From CAITZA01 sp937915285 (GTDB taxonomy: Bacteria; Desulfobacterota; Desulfomonilia; Desulfomonilales; Desulfomonilaceae), in assembly GCA_036821825.1 (NCBI GenBank), contig DAISIV010000003.1:74894-138893 (forward strand): a stretch of 64,000 bases of DNA, given 5' to 3'. The notes beneath the pieces were generated by a model. It was not told where the DNA came from and did not search any database. It saw nothing but the letters and a program-made list of their open reading frames with translations. This document shows positions 15,681-25,080 of the stretch, piece after piece. Position numbers and translations under genes: made by a program. How positions within the stretch are numbered: the first letter of the stretch is position 1; every line of letters starts with the position of its first letter.

Positions 15681-16859
15681 TCAATGACTAACAGGATGTC
15701 TTCTAAAAACTCCAAGAGCCAGAATGGCGCTCAGAAACAGAACCGAAGATCCTGCTATAAACAGCATTGAAAATCCCCCCGACTGAATCAGGACTGTTCC
15801 TGCAATAGGACCGATGAAGAATCCGAGTTGAAACATTTGAAATGTGATGTTTGTGTTAAAAGCCCTGAATCTAGGTTCCGAGATGTCAAAAACAATACTT
15901 GAAAGCAACGGCATTACCAACCCCCATCCCAACCCCATGAGCAGGCCCATAACGTAAAACGGGTATTCTGACTGGATGAACCACCCCATTACGAAGTAAC
16001 ACACTCCAAGCCATGATACAGCCGCCATGAGGAGAATGGGTTTGTTTCCCCGATCCATAAAACGACCACCTACAAGTCTTATTCCTATTTCCGCAAGACT
16101 TGATATCGTAAAGAAGAGCCCCGGATTAGCAACGCCGATTGAGTCTCCAAACTTGGTCAGAAAAAAGAAAACTGGAGCATAGGTTGTCCACACAACTACG
16201 GCTACCAACAAAACCACTATTATACCCACATCCATCAGATTTTTTTTCATTTCTGATGCGCTTAGACCTGACTGACGGCTTTTTCCCCTAGTATCTTCTG
16301 GATCAGGTATGAGAGCCAGTAAAGGGAAGGTCAGTCCCATAAGTAAGGCGCCCAAACCAAGGGCCCTCGGGAAACTCCCCAGAGCATCAGTAGCATATAC
16401 CACACCAGGTGGAACCATCGCATAGGGCAACAAGGAAATTACACTCACTATGCTGAAAGCCAGTGAACTTTTTTCAACCGGAATGGATGCTACCATCCTA
16501 GATGTTATAGCCACAGTCATTACGACATAGGCCACACCATGAAAAATTCTGACCAGGGTCATTGAAATGACATCAAGGGCCCAACCGTAACAAAGCAGAG
16601 CGACCATGATTGCGAAGGTGCTTGCTATGAGCCATGTTCTGCTGTTCTCTGGGTTTGAAAACGGGCTGATTACTGGTCTGATCAACAGTATCACTAGCGA
16701 AAATATTGCTATTAGAAAACCGGACCAGTCCCCTGAAATGCCGATAGAGGCGAGGTATTGGGAAAAATAAAAGAATAGAGCAATGTTACAGTAATTAAGA
16801 AATACTATTAAATTGATTGCGATAAATTCCGCGGAGAATAATTTGTTTTTGGAGTCCAT
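15681..16859 (-). CDS. Major facilitator superfamily transporter
   Basis: A 392-residue protein with about 12 transmembrane helices. Loop motifs between helices 2 and 3 (RPVISPFSNPENSRTW) and between 8 and 9 (GGRFMDRGNKPILL) match the MFS A-motif pattern in degenerate form. Substrate cannot be inferred from sequence. It lies 37 bases after the molybdenum hydroxylase gene on the same strand, so it may carry that enzyme's substrate or product, but that is only an inference from position. Confidence 0.85.
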   Translation of the reverse strand: MDSKNKLFSAEFIAINLIVFLNYCNIALFFYFSQYLASIGISGDWSGFLIAIFSLVILLIRPVISPFSNPENSRTWLIASTFAIMVALLCYGWALDVISMTLVRIFHGVAYVVMTVAITSRMVASIPVEKSSLAFSIVSVISLLPYAMVPPGVVYATDALGSFPRALGLGALLMGLTFPLLALIPDPEDTRGKSRQSGLSASEMKKNLMDVGIIVVLLVAVVVWTTYAPVFFFLTKFGDSIGVANPGLFFTISSLAEIGIRLVGGRFMDRGNKPILLMAAVSWLGVCYFVMGWFIQSEYPFYVMGLLMGLGWGLVMPLLSSIVFDISEPRFRAFNTNITFQMFQLGFFIGPIAGTVLIQSGGFSMLFIAGSSVLFLSAILALGVFRRHPVSH

Positions 16860-16896
16860 TAAATCCCCGTCTTACGGGCCTGCCGATCCAACGTGA

Positions 16897-19200
16897 TCAA
16901 CCATGATTTCTCATGGCCCTGTATACTTTTTCGGATGTCAAAGGATAGTCGAAAATCCGGATTGCGGCAGCATTATAAAGTGCATTAGCAATGCACGGCA
17001 GAGGCCCTGCCGTTGAAATCTCACCTAACCCCTTGAGCCCAAAGGGTCCTGTCGGCTCATACAGATTCAACGGAATGCAATCTACTTTTGGGGTGTCGCA
17101 AGCAGTTGGTATGAGGTATTCCGAAAATCCAGCAGGATAATCACCGTCTTTGCCTAAGGAGTAGTTCTCCATCAGCGCCCATCCTATTCCCTGAGCTATT
17201 GATCCATGAACCTGCTGTTCGTATATCTGCGGATTAAGAACTGCTCCGCAATCACTCACAGCTATGTAACGAACCACCTCGAGGCATCCGGTAGCCTTGT
17301 CGATCTCCACAAACACCAGATGGGCTGCAAAAGAAAAAATCTCGTGGGGAAGTCCGTGCATGCGTATTTTTTCGTCGGATGTGAGAATTTCTGAAGAGGT
17401 AGGCGCCTCAAAATAACTCACACTGGTCTTCATGGATACTGGAAGCAATTCTGCGAGTTCTTTGAGACCAATGCGATGTCCTAAAGTTGACGCAACTCCA
17501 CCAGGAACAAAGTCAACAGGGCAATCAACCGGAACACCCCAGAATTCTTTCAAAAATTCAACCACAGAGTCTTTAAGGCTTTCGCAGGCGCCAATCAGCG
17601 CTTTACCGAAAGTGTAAGTGGTCCTGCTGGCCGATGATGAGCAACTCGGGAGAGTGCGGAATGTGTCTGGCTGGGTAAGTTCAATAAACTCGCGGCTCTG
17701 GTTGAGTATGTGACCGGCAATTTGGGCATAGGTTGAGGCGTTGCCCTGCCCCATGTCGACAACACCACTGTAAATCTTTAACTTTCCCGAGTCCGTCAAT
17801 TCGATCTTGGCGTTTGCGTAGTCCTTGACAAATGGACCATAGCCCATCCCGTGGATGAGCGCGGAAATACCATAACCCCTTAGTTTTCCATGTTCAGCCC
17901 CAGATTTCCATGTCTCTCGACCTTTCCATTCAGGGGTGTCACTCAGCGCCTGCAGGCATTCCACTATTGCTGTGGAACAGTTCATCCTCTTGCCCAGGAA
18001 TGTGTAATCACCCTGCAATAGAGCATTCTTAAGCCTTATCTCAAGAGGACAGATACCCAGTTTCTCAGCAAGCATGTCGATCATCTGTTCCATTGCGGCC
18101 GTCACCTGGGGTACCCCAAATCCCCTGAATGCCCCACCCAACGGATTGTTGGTGTAAACCAGCCAACCCCTGACCCTGGAATTGGGGATTCTGTAAGGGC
18201 CTCCGGCATGCTCAAGGGCAAGGGTAAGCACCACGCCACCAAGAAAATCGTACGGACCGGTGTCCATGTAAATTTTCACGTCAAGAAACTGCAGTATACC
18301 ATCAGTCGAGGCCCCAAGACGGTAATGAAGTGTGGCTGAATGCCTCTTCGTACTTGAAGCAAAAGATTCCTTCCGACTCCAACTCATCTTCACGGGTCGT
18401 CCGCCTGAGTGAAGGGCGGCCAGTCCCAGAAAAGCCTGAACCGAAAGACTGTCTTTGCCTCCGAAAGCGCCACCGCAATATGGAGCGATCATTCGAATCG
18501 ACGAAGGCTCCATATTGAGAATTTGTGCCACTTCGAAGCAGTCACGGAAAGGGGTTTGTGTCGAACAGCAAATCATTAGTTTGCCATCCTCCCCAAGCTG
18601 CGCCCACCCACTTTCTGTTTCCAGATAGGCATGTTCCTGAACTGGGGTTTCGAACTCTCCCTCAACAATTACCGGGCATACCGATTCTGCTGTTTCGGCA
18701 TCCCCAAAAGTCAGGTCGGCTTTGAGAAGGACATTCCCGTCCGGATTATCTTCATGAACCAGGATTGAACCCTTCTCAAGGGCGGCGATTGCATTGGTGA
18801 CGGAGGGCAGGACTTCCAAATCAAGGGTGATTTTCTCTAGCGCCTCCAGCAGCGCGCTTTCAGTCTCAGCCACGACTACGGCAACCGGGTCACCTGGAAA
18901 TCTTATCCTGTCAAAAACCAGCACCGGCCTGTCCTGCCGGATTACTCCATGGATTTTGTGCCCTGGAATATCGGTATGGGTCAGAACAGAAACCACTCCT
19001 TCAAGATTTACAGCTTCTTCAACATTAATGGAGACCAGCCTTGCATGGTTGACTCCAGCCCTTTTGACCCCTACCCAAAGCATATCCCGATCGTAATAGT
19101 CCGAAGCATAAACTGTCTTCCCGCAGGCTTTGTCGAAAGCGTCCAGACGTGGCTCAGAAAAGCCTATCCTCAGGGGTTTCAATTCAGAAGTTTGTTTCAT
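16897..19200 (-). CDS. Xanthine dehydrogenase family molybdopterin-binding subunit
   Basis: A 767-residue large subunit of the molybdenum hydroxylase family. The N-terminal a/b hammerhead domain (GKTVYASDYYDRDMLWVGVKRA) leads into the Mo-cofactor domains, with PYCGGAFGGKDSL, the GGAFRGFGVPQ segment and, near the C-terminus, GLKGLGEISTAGP carrying the conserved catalytic Glu. The enzyme would hydroxylate a C-H bond of an aldehyde, purine or N-heterocycle using water. The usual [2Fe-2S] and FAD subunits are not beside it, so they must be encoded elsewhere or replaced. Neighbours are MFS transporter and a HisC-like aminotransferase on the same strand. Substrate unknown. No clear ribosome site. 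Confidence 0.87.
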   Translation of the reverse strand: MKQTSELKPLRIGFSEPRLDAFDKACGKTVYASDYYDRDMLWVGVKRAGVNHARLVSINVEEAVNLEGVVSVLTHTDIPGHKIHGVIRQDRPVLVFDRIRFPGDPVAVVVAETESALLEALEKITLDLEVLPSVTNAIAALEKGSILVHEDNPDGNVLLKADLTFGDAETAESVCPVIVEGEFETPVQEHAYLETESGWAQLGEDGKLMICCSTQTPFRDCFEVAQILNMEPSSIRMIAPYCGGAFGGKDSLSVQAFLGLAALHSGGRPVKMSWSRKESFASSTKRHSATLHYRLGASTDGILQFLDVKIYMDTGPYDFLGGVVLTLALEHAGGPYRIPNSRVRGWLVYTNNPLGGAFRGFGVPQVTAAMEQMIDMLAEKLGICPLEIRLKNALLQGDYTFLGKRMNCSTAIVECLQALSDTPEWKGRETWKSGAEHGKLRGYGISALIHGMGYGPFVKDYANAKIELTDSGKLKIYSGVVDMGQGNASTYAQIAGHILNQSREFIELTQPDTFRTLPSCSSSASRTTYTFGKALIGACESLKDSVVEFLKEFWGVPVDCPVDFVPGGVASTLGHRIGLKELAELLPVSMKTSVSYFEAPTSSEILTSDEKIRMHGLPHEIFSFAAHLVFVEIDKATGCLEVVRYIAVSDCGAVLNPQIYEQQVHGSIAQGIGWALMENYSLGKDGDYPAGFSEYLIPTACDTPKVDCIPLNLYEPTGPFGLKGLGEISTAGPLPCIANALYNAAAIRIFDYPLTSEKVYRAMRNHG

Positions 19201-19252
19201 TCAATAATCGACTTTTTTAAAATAAGGTTTTTGTTATCATGTTCCGCACGGT

Positions 19253-20362
19253 TCATTTCAGTATGAATCTTAATCCATCAACCAGTTCCCCCATTACATC
19301 TAGATGGGAGATCGACACTCTTATATATCCCGGGAATCTGAAACCCGACATCGTGCGAACCATCAATCCTCTTTTCATTAACATTCGATAGGCCAAAGTG
19401 TCACTCATAGGCAACTTCACCATTATGAAATTACCCTCACCGATTACATAATCCAGTGAAAGCTCTTCCAGTTGCTCTTTTAAAAAATATTTGGCCTGCT
19501 TCATCAGCTCTCTGGTCTGACGAATGTGATCATTCGATTCAAGAGAAGCCAGGGCGGCAGTCTGGGCTAAACCATTTACAGAATAGACTACACACGTCTT
19601 ACGTATTGCGTTAACCGTCTGCTCATTTGCGCACAGATAACCTATCCTCAACCCTGCAAGACCGTACATCTTGGAGAACGTCCTGAATACTACCAGATTA
19701 TCATATTCCTCAACCAGCCTGATCCCGTCAGGATAGGACTCATCTTCTACAAATTCGGCATAGGCCTCATCAAGAACTACTATCCTATCGGGACCGACGG
19801 ATTGCATGAAGGCCTTGAAACGACTGACGTTCCAGAATGTTCCGGTCGGATTATTGGGATTACAGACGAAAATGATTTTCGTTTTTTTGTCAATGAGGTC
19901 AAGCATCCTTTGTTCATCAAACTCAAAATTGTTCAAAGGGGCCATTCTGGCCTCTAATCCTGAAAATTTTGCTACCCATTCATACACCGCAAATGTCTTG
20001 TCTGCGGTTATTATGTTGTCACCCTGCTCGCAAAATGCCTTTATTACGAAGGCAATCACTTCGTTTGCGCCATTGCCCACGAGGAACTGGTCTCTGGTCT
20101 TGTGAAAAAGTTGAGCGAGCCTATTCCTTAAATAGAAACTGTCGCCGCTCGGATAGGTAGCAACTTTCTTCAGATCGAATGAATGGATTGCTTTCTTGGC
20201 CTCCTCACTTGGGCCAAGCGGATTTTCATTATTATTAAGGCGATGTAACCTGGCGCAACCGAACAATTTCATAAGCTCGGCGTCAGGTCGACTAGGAATA
20301 TAAGCCTCAAAGTTCTTTACATATTCAGGAAGAAGACGTTCCAGTCTCCAGAAAGGGCTCAA
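19253..20362 (-). CDS. Histidinol-phosphate aminotransferase-like PLP enzyme
   Basis: A 369-residue fold-type I aminotransferase. Features seen: LNNNENPLGPSEEA at the N-terminus (typical of HisC), NPNNPTG, VLDEAYAEF, and TFSKMYGLAGLRIGY with the PLP-binding Lys, then FRFPGYIRVSIS near the C-terminus for substrate carboxylate or phosphate binding. HisC converts imidazole-acetol phosphate and glutamate to histidinol phosphate. No other his gene is nearby and it overlaps the upstream HATPase-GNAT gene by 4 bases (ATGA), so a different amino-acid substrate in this operon is possible. Confidence 0.83.
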   Translation of the reverse strand: MSPFWRLERLLPEYVKNFEAYIPSRPDAELMKLFGCARLHRLNNNENPLGPSEEAKKAIHSFDLKKVATYPSGDSFYLRNRLAQLFHKTRDQFLVGNGANEVIAFVIKAFCEQGDNIITADKTFAVYEWVAKFSGLEARMAPLNNFEFDEQRMLDLIDKKTKIIFVCNPNNPTGTFWNVSRFKAFMQSVGPDRIVVLDEAYAEFVEDESYPDGIRLVEEYDNLVVFRTFSKMYGLAGLRIGYLCANEQTVNAIRKTCVVYSVNGLAQTAALASLESNDHIRQTRELMKQAKYFLKEQLEELSLDYVIGEGNFIMVKLPMSDTLAYRMLMKRGLMVRTMSGFRFPGYIRVSISHLDVMGELVDGLRFILK

Positions 20363-21693
20363 TGATCTCCTCCCGGTATGTATTGAAAAATGACCATGTC
20401 GCTCTTGCCGGCCATAGGGACCACAATACGTGGCTGGAATGAATTATGTATAAGGGCCGGGGCGAACCTGCCGTTATCAGCAAACCCAAGATCCATCTGA
20501 AAAAATATGTTTGTCAATCCATCGGCCATCAGAAAGTTGACGTGAGCCTTTATGTTCTCCACGGCATCTCGACCATAAATTACAGGCCTGAGAATTATTC
20601 TGTTTGACATCCTCAAAATGAAAGCCGACAGGACGCTATGGGCTGCTCTGGTCTCTCCGGAATCGGAGAAAGTGTCAATGTGACGGGCGAGAAACAGGTC
20701 CAAATATTTTTCCCGAAGAAAATCCACCATGCATGGATGAACGGTGACGACATTTCCATCGTCCTCGTTGAGAAGTCTGAAATAGGCGTTTACCTCCTGT
20801 CGTCGGCCATCTTCAAAGAAAAACTGGGATCCCAGGTTTTCAAACATCTGCGTCGGCAAGTCCGAAGAAGGCCAGGTAGACATCACGCCCAAGGCATTAG
20901 TGCGAGCCACATGTTCAAGCATGTAATCCACTAGTCTGGAGGCAATATCCGTTCCCCTACATTCCGGCGCTACATAAGGACCCCGGAATGTTACCAGCTT
21001 GTCTGATTCACTCTTCCAGACCAGGCCGCCTGCCAGAACCCCGGAATTATCCTTAGCGACTGCGGTTTTTAGATATCCTACTGAAGCCATGTCCACAACT
21101 TTTCCGGGGAACTTGAAGGATTCAGGAACAGCAGCCTGAGTGTAGTTCACTGAGGCCATCCTGGTAAGTTCCTTTAACTCGTCTACCCCAGCCTCTCGAA
21201 TGTCAAGCGCCCCTGAAGGGGCGGGAGTCACTACAGACAGGTGCTCTATCTCAGGATAATATTTCTCCTTGACGAGCTTGAGCTTAAGGTGTGATTCACT
21301 GGATTCCAGACTAAAGCTATCCACCATCCGTGAGGCAATAATCATTCCAGTCTCATCGTTACATTCAAAATCACCCGAGTCATCCGGAACACATACCATG
21401 TTGAATGATCGAAGATCGAGATCGTGTGAAGAGAAAATAAACTCCAGAACTACCTCGAACCCCGATCCAAAAACATTTATCCGGATTGTGTCAGTTGGAA
21501 GCATGATTTTACATAGTTGAACAAAAATCTCTTCAACCGCTATGGTTAGAGACAGGGTCTCCGTTTCTCCCAGCCCGAATGCCAGAGAGGCCGATTCGAC
21601 GTAGGAGGTTGCAACCCTCAAAAACGACAGGTCACTATTGGCAACGAGCTCTACTTTGCCTGATTCGACTTTGGGCAAGATTGAGGCCTCCAT
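20359..21693 (-). CDS. Fusion of an RsbW-like HATPase domain and a GNAT acetyltransferase domain
   Basis: A 444-residue protein. Residues about 15-150 resemble an anti-sigma-type HATPase: TIAVEEIFVQLCK fits an N box with the usual Asn replaced, and DETGMIIASRMVDSFSLES fits the lid region. Residues about 160-310 are a GNAT domain: LDIREAGVDELKELTRMA, then VLAGGLVWKS, then VAPECRGTDIASRLVDYMLEHVA, the acetyl-CoA pyrophosphate-binding loop. The remaining ~130 residues form a further domain I cannot place. Altered N-box residues suggest it may not phosphorylate. It could sense nucleotide and acetylate a partner. It is coupled to OYE (1-base overlap) and HisC-like (4-base overlap) genes. Confidence 0.72.
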   Translation of the reverse strand: MEASILPKVESGKVELVANSDLSFLRVATSYVESASLAFGLGETETLSLTIAVEEIFVQLCKIMLPTDTIRINVFGSGFEVVLEFIFSSHDLDLRSFNMVCVPDDSGDFECNDETGMIIASRMVDSFSLESSESHLKLKLVKEKYYPEIEHLSVVTPAPSGALDIREAGVDELKELTRMASVNYTQAAVPESFKFPGKVVDMASVGYLKTAVAKDNSGVLAGGLVWKSESDKLVTFRGPYVAPECRGTDIASRLVDYMLEHVARTNALGVMSTWPSSDLPTQMFENLGSQFFFEDGRRQEVNAYFRLLNEDDGNVVTVHPCMVDFLREKYLDLFLARHIDTFSDSGETRAAHSVLSAFILRMSNRIILRPVIYGRDAVENIKAHVNFLMADGLTNIFFQMDLGFADNGRFAPALIHNSFQPRIVVPMAGKSDMVIFQYIPGGDH

Positions 21694-22766
21694 TACATCC
21701 AGTGCGAATATGGCGCTGGCGCCAGTTCCTTGATATTCATTCCGAGTTCCTTCGCTGCCCTGAAAGCCCAGTAGGGATCCCTGAGCATTTCCCTGCCAAG
21801 CAGAACTATGTCCGCCTTGCCTTCCGAGATAATCTCATTTGCTTGCAGTGGTTGAGTTATCAGCCCTACAGCGGCTGTCAAAACACCAGCATTTTTTCTG
21901 ACAGTCTCGGAAAAATCGACCTGCCAGCCAGGTCCGAATGGATATTTCCTGTAATCAGGTGTGTTGAAACCGGAACTGCAGTCTATGAGATCAACTCCCT
22001 CAGATGAGAGAATTCTTGCCAGTTCAACCGTTTCCTCGAGGGTCCAGCCGCCATCTATCCAATCTGTGCATGATACCCGGACCGCCAATGGTAAAGAGTC
22101 AGGCCAGACCTTACGTATGGCCTGAACCGTCTCGACTGTAAACCTTATTCTGTTTTCAAAACTCCCCCCGTATTGGTCTTCACGCCCATTGGACAGAGGT
22201 GAATAGAAATTGTGGCAGAGATATCCGTGCGCCGCATGCAATTCCAGCCACTCATACCCCGCCTCTCTTGCCCTGACGGCCGCTTTAGCGAATTTTGACT
22301 GAACCTCTCTTATGTCCTCCAGGGACATCGCTTCGGGTGTCTTCCACAACCTGTCTCCGAATGCAATGGGGCTTGGGCCTATTGTTGACCATCCTCCCTC
22401 TTCGTTTTTGAGATGATGGTCCCCTTCCCAAGGCCGTGCTGCGCTGGCCTTGCGCCCTGCATGAGCTATCTGTATCCCGGGGATGGTCTTGTAGCTTTTG
22501 AGGAACCTCGTTATCCTGGACAGCGGTTCGATATGGGAATCCGACCAAAGGCCTCCACATCCTGGAGAAATTCTACCGCGAGGCTCAACAGCGGTCGCTT
22601 CAGTTATGATCAGCCCTGCTCCACCTACAGCACGTGAGCCGAGGTGAACTAAATGCCAGTCGTTGGCTATGCCGTCGGTCGAGCTGTACTGACACATGGG
22701 AGAAACACCAATCCTGTTGCGTAGCGTCACTGTCTTTATAGTTAATTTGTCAAAAAGGTTAGACAT
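21693..22766 (-). CDS. Old Yellow Enzyme family NAD(P)H:flavin oxidoreductase, YqjM/NamA-like
   Basis: A 357-residue FMN-binding TIM barrel. Family marks: SPMCQYSSTDG with the YqjM-type Cys that tunes the flavin, IQIAHAGRKA, ELHAAHGYLCHNFYSPLSNGREDQYGG with the substrate-binding His pair, and VLLGREMLRDP. It reduces activated C=C bonds of enones and related compounds with NADPH. Start ATG at 22766 has GGAGGAATC directly upstream. It is the first gene of a tight operon with the HATPase-GNAT and HisC-like genes (TAATG overlap at 21691-21695). Confidence 0.9.
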   Translation of the reverse strand: MSNLFDKLTIKTVTLRNRIGVSPMCQYSSTDGIANDWHLVHLGSRAVGGAGLIITEATAVEPRGRISPGCGGLWSDSHIEPLSRITRFLKSYKTIPGIQIAHAGRKASAARPWEGDHHLKNEEGGWSTIGPSPIAFGDRLWKTPEAMSLEDIREVQSKFAKAAVRAREAGYEWLELHAAHGYLCHNFYSPLSNGREDQYGGSFENRIRFTVETVQAIRKVWPDSLPLAVRVSCTDWIDGGWTLEETVELARILSSEGVDLIDCSSGFNTPDYRKYPFGPGWQVDFSETVRKNAGVLTAAVGLITQPLQANEIISEGKADIVLLGREMLRDPYWAFRAAKELGMNIKELAPAPYSHWM

Positions 22767-22962
22767 GATTCCTCCATCAGCATTTTGGGGTGTTCTAAAA
22801 AGATCAATGGGATTCTCCGACTGTTGTGAACATTCCGAGATTCAATGGTAATTGCGCAGATTGATGCGCATGTCGGGCAGTCTTTGATCATTTGCCTTGT
22901 GAATATTTTTGTCGTAATAGTGTTCCAATATCAAGTAATGACTCCGCAAGTGGGACAGTAAA

Positions 22963-23739
22963 ATGATTGGAGCGCTAGCCGGTGATATTATAGGTTCAGT
23001 TTACGAATGGAACAACATTAAAACTAAGGACTTTACCCTTTTTAGGCCGGAATGTTTCTTCACTGATGATAGTGTTCTGACAGTGGCTCTGGCTGATGCA
23101 ATCCTCAGAGGTTCTGATTATGGAGCCCTGATGAAAAAGTATTATCACCGGTATCCTCACGCAGGGTATGGGGGCAGTTTCCATAAATGGGCCAGGTCAT
23201 CACAAAGTGGACCCTACAACAGTTGGGGGAATGGGGCAGCGATGCGCATAAGCCCTGCAGGTTTCGCTTTCGAATCCCTGGAGGAGGTTCTGCATCAATC
23301 CAGAGTCTATACTGCGCTCACACATAATCACCCGGAGGGCATTAAAGGAGCCCAGGCCACAGCCACTGCGATATTTCTTGCCAGGAATGGGGCGGACAAA
23401 CTCCAGATCAAAAGACACCTCTCCTCGAGCTTCGGATACGACCTTGACCGAACATGTGATGACATCCGTCCGGTTTATCAATTCAATGAATCATGTCAGA
23501 AAACTGTCCCCGAGGCGATCATTGCATTCCTGGAATCCGAAGGATTTGAAGACTCCATAAGGCTGGCCATTTCCCTTGGTGGCGACAGTGATACCCTGGC
23601 ATGTATCACCGGTGGAATATCCGAGGCATACTACGGGGTTCCCGAGTTTATAAGCTCGAAGGTTCTCCAAATCCTGGATGACGACCTGAGGGCCATAACC
23701 CTCGAATTCTGCGACAAATTCATGAAACCAGGAGCTTGA
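22963..23739 (+). CDS. ADP-ribosylglycohydrolase family protein
   Basis: A 258-residue protein of the DraG/ARH fold. Metal-binding signatures are clear: GALAGDIIGSVYEW at the N-terminus, FTDDSVLTVALADA, and SLGGDSDTLACITGGISEAYYG near the C-terminus, which together position two Mg ions. The family removes ADP-ribose from proteins or other acceptors, or hydrolyses related compounds. No DraT or nitrogenase gene is nearby, so the substrate is not inferable. It is divergent from the OYE gene and convergent with the glycosyltransferase operon; ribosome site is weak. Confidence 0.88.
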   Translation: MIGALAGDIIGSVYEWNNIKTKDFTLFRPECFFTDDSVLTVALADAILRGSDYGALMKKYYHRYPHAGYGGSFHKWARSSQSGPYNSWGNGAAMRISPAGFAFESLEEVLHQSRVYTALTHNHPEGIKGAQATATAIFLARNGADKLQIKRHLSSSFGYDLDRTCDDIRPVYQFNESCQKTVPEAIIAFLESEGFEDSIRLAISLGGDSDTLACITGGISEAYYGVPEFISSKVLQILDDDLRAITLEFCDKFMKPGA

Positions 23740-23767
23740 TCTACTGGAACTGCAATTCATGATCCGG

Positions 23768-25054
23768 CTATTGATCATCAAGCCGTTTTGCTTCGGTCAC
23801 AAAAATTTGGCTGCAGGCATGTGGAGTGTCCCAAGAACTGACCAAATAGTCCTTCGCCTCAACAAAGAAATTGGCCTGCTGCTCCACAAGTTTTTCCGCC
23901 TCAAATGAACTCATGTCTGATGTTTCATTTACAAAAGAGGCCACCCTTGCGTAATACAGAGGGGTCATCAGATCAACCAGCCTTCGGCGGTTAGTTGGCC
24001 AGTTATGGTAGGCTCCCGCAATTTCGTAGAGTATCCTGACCCATGTGTCGGTAGGTAACCTGAATCTTTCCTCATCCATTTTTGCTGCAGCCACAATGGC
24101 TGCAAAACAGTCTTCACAGAACACTTCCTTCCATAGAATTCCAAAACTGCCAAAACCTGACTTGAAAGAATCTACGAGCTTGGGATAATTGATCTTTATC
24201 GGGTCGGGCTCCTCTGAACCTGCCTCCCCGAAAACCGGAATTTCCATGGCGCCATCTACGGCCTTCCAGTGGGATTCGGTTTCTTCCATTAAGGAAAAGA
24301 GGGTTGAGACAACCTGCCTGAACATAGGGCCCAGATGTTGCGACGGGTCCTTTGCGTCGTGTATCTTACGTCCCAAATGGGCCTGGCAAATCTTGAAATC
24401 CTTGATTATCGCCTGGACCGTCAGCCATATGTCAATTCCAAAACGGGCAACATCTGTATGCCAGACGTCCTGAGATATGAAGTGACTGACCATGTTTTTT
24501 CCAAAAGCAAAATCCCCACCAATCGGCTGACGGATTTTCTTTCCGAAAACCGCCTGACATAGATTGTAAACAATATTGTTGGTTATAGTCCCATCATATT
24601 TGTAACGGGTATAGATTGGAGCGACGAAATCATAATCGTGCTCTATGATTGGATCCAGCATCATTTTTACCCACCTGCTGGTAATACTTCTTAGATCCGA
24701 GTCCACTACCATACACGCCTTGGCGCTGACCAGATGAGCTGATTCCAGTATCATTCTTATGGCTGTGCCTTTGCCGGGGGTTCCGCGGTAAATACCGATG
24801 AGCCTCTCCTGCCAAGGTCCTATTTCAGCCCCTTTTGCAACATCCCTGGTATCATCTGTTGATCCGCCATCAGCTATGACAATCAGGGGACGAAGACTCT
24901 TGTAGTGAGCCTTCAAGCCATCCGACACCATCCTGATGACGTGACCGATGGTGGAATCATTATTAAAACACGGTATTCCCACAACCACATCGGCTCTTTC
25001 AAGCCCTTCCAATCGGCTGACCATAAATGGCCTCAACGAACTGACATACTTCAT
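23768..25054 (-). CDS. Glycosyltransferase resembling mannosylglycerate synthase (GT78/GT2 type)
   Basis: A 428-residue GT-A enzyme from ATG 25054, which has GGAGAG 6 bases upstream; a TTG 18 bases earlier is less likely. Motifs: VVVGIPCFNND, IADGGSTDDT, GTPGKGTAIRM, VVDSDLRS (the metal-binding DxD), then IRQPIGGDFAF and a FGIDIWLT segment. The PGKG, QP-GG and GIDIWLT pattern and the long helical C-terminus match Rhodothermus-type mannosylglycerate synthase and GpgS relatives. As last gene of an operon with a GpgS-like enzyme and a phosphoglycerate-sugar phosphatase, it most likely adds a second sugar (possibly mannose) to glucosylglycerate or its phosphate. Confidence 0.75.
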   Translation of the reverse strand: MKYVSSLRPFMVSRLEGLERADVVVGIPCFNNDSTIGHVIRMVSDGLKAHYKSLRPLIVIADGGSTDDTRDVAKGAEIGPWQERLIGIYRGTPGKGTAIRMILESAHLVSAKACMVVDSDLRSITSRWVKMMLDPIIEHDYDFVAPIYTRYKYDGTITNNIVYNLCQAVFGKKIRQPIGGDFAFGKNMVSHFISQDVWHTDVARFGIDIWLTVQAIIKDFKICQAHLGRKIHDAKDPSQHLGPMFRQVVSTLFSLMEETESHWKAVDGAMEIPVFGEAGSEEPDPIKINYPKLVDSFKSGFGSFGILWKEVFCEDCFAAIVAAAKMDEERFRLPTDTWVRILYEIAGAYHNWPTNRRRLVDLMTPLYYARVASFVNETSDMSSFEAEKLVEQQANFFVEAKDYLVSSWDTPHACSQIFVTEAKRLDDQ

Positions 25055-25080
25055 AAGAACTCTCCGCAGCAATTGTCAGG

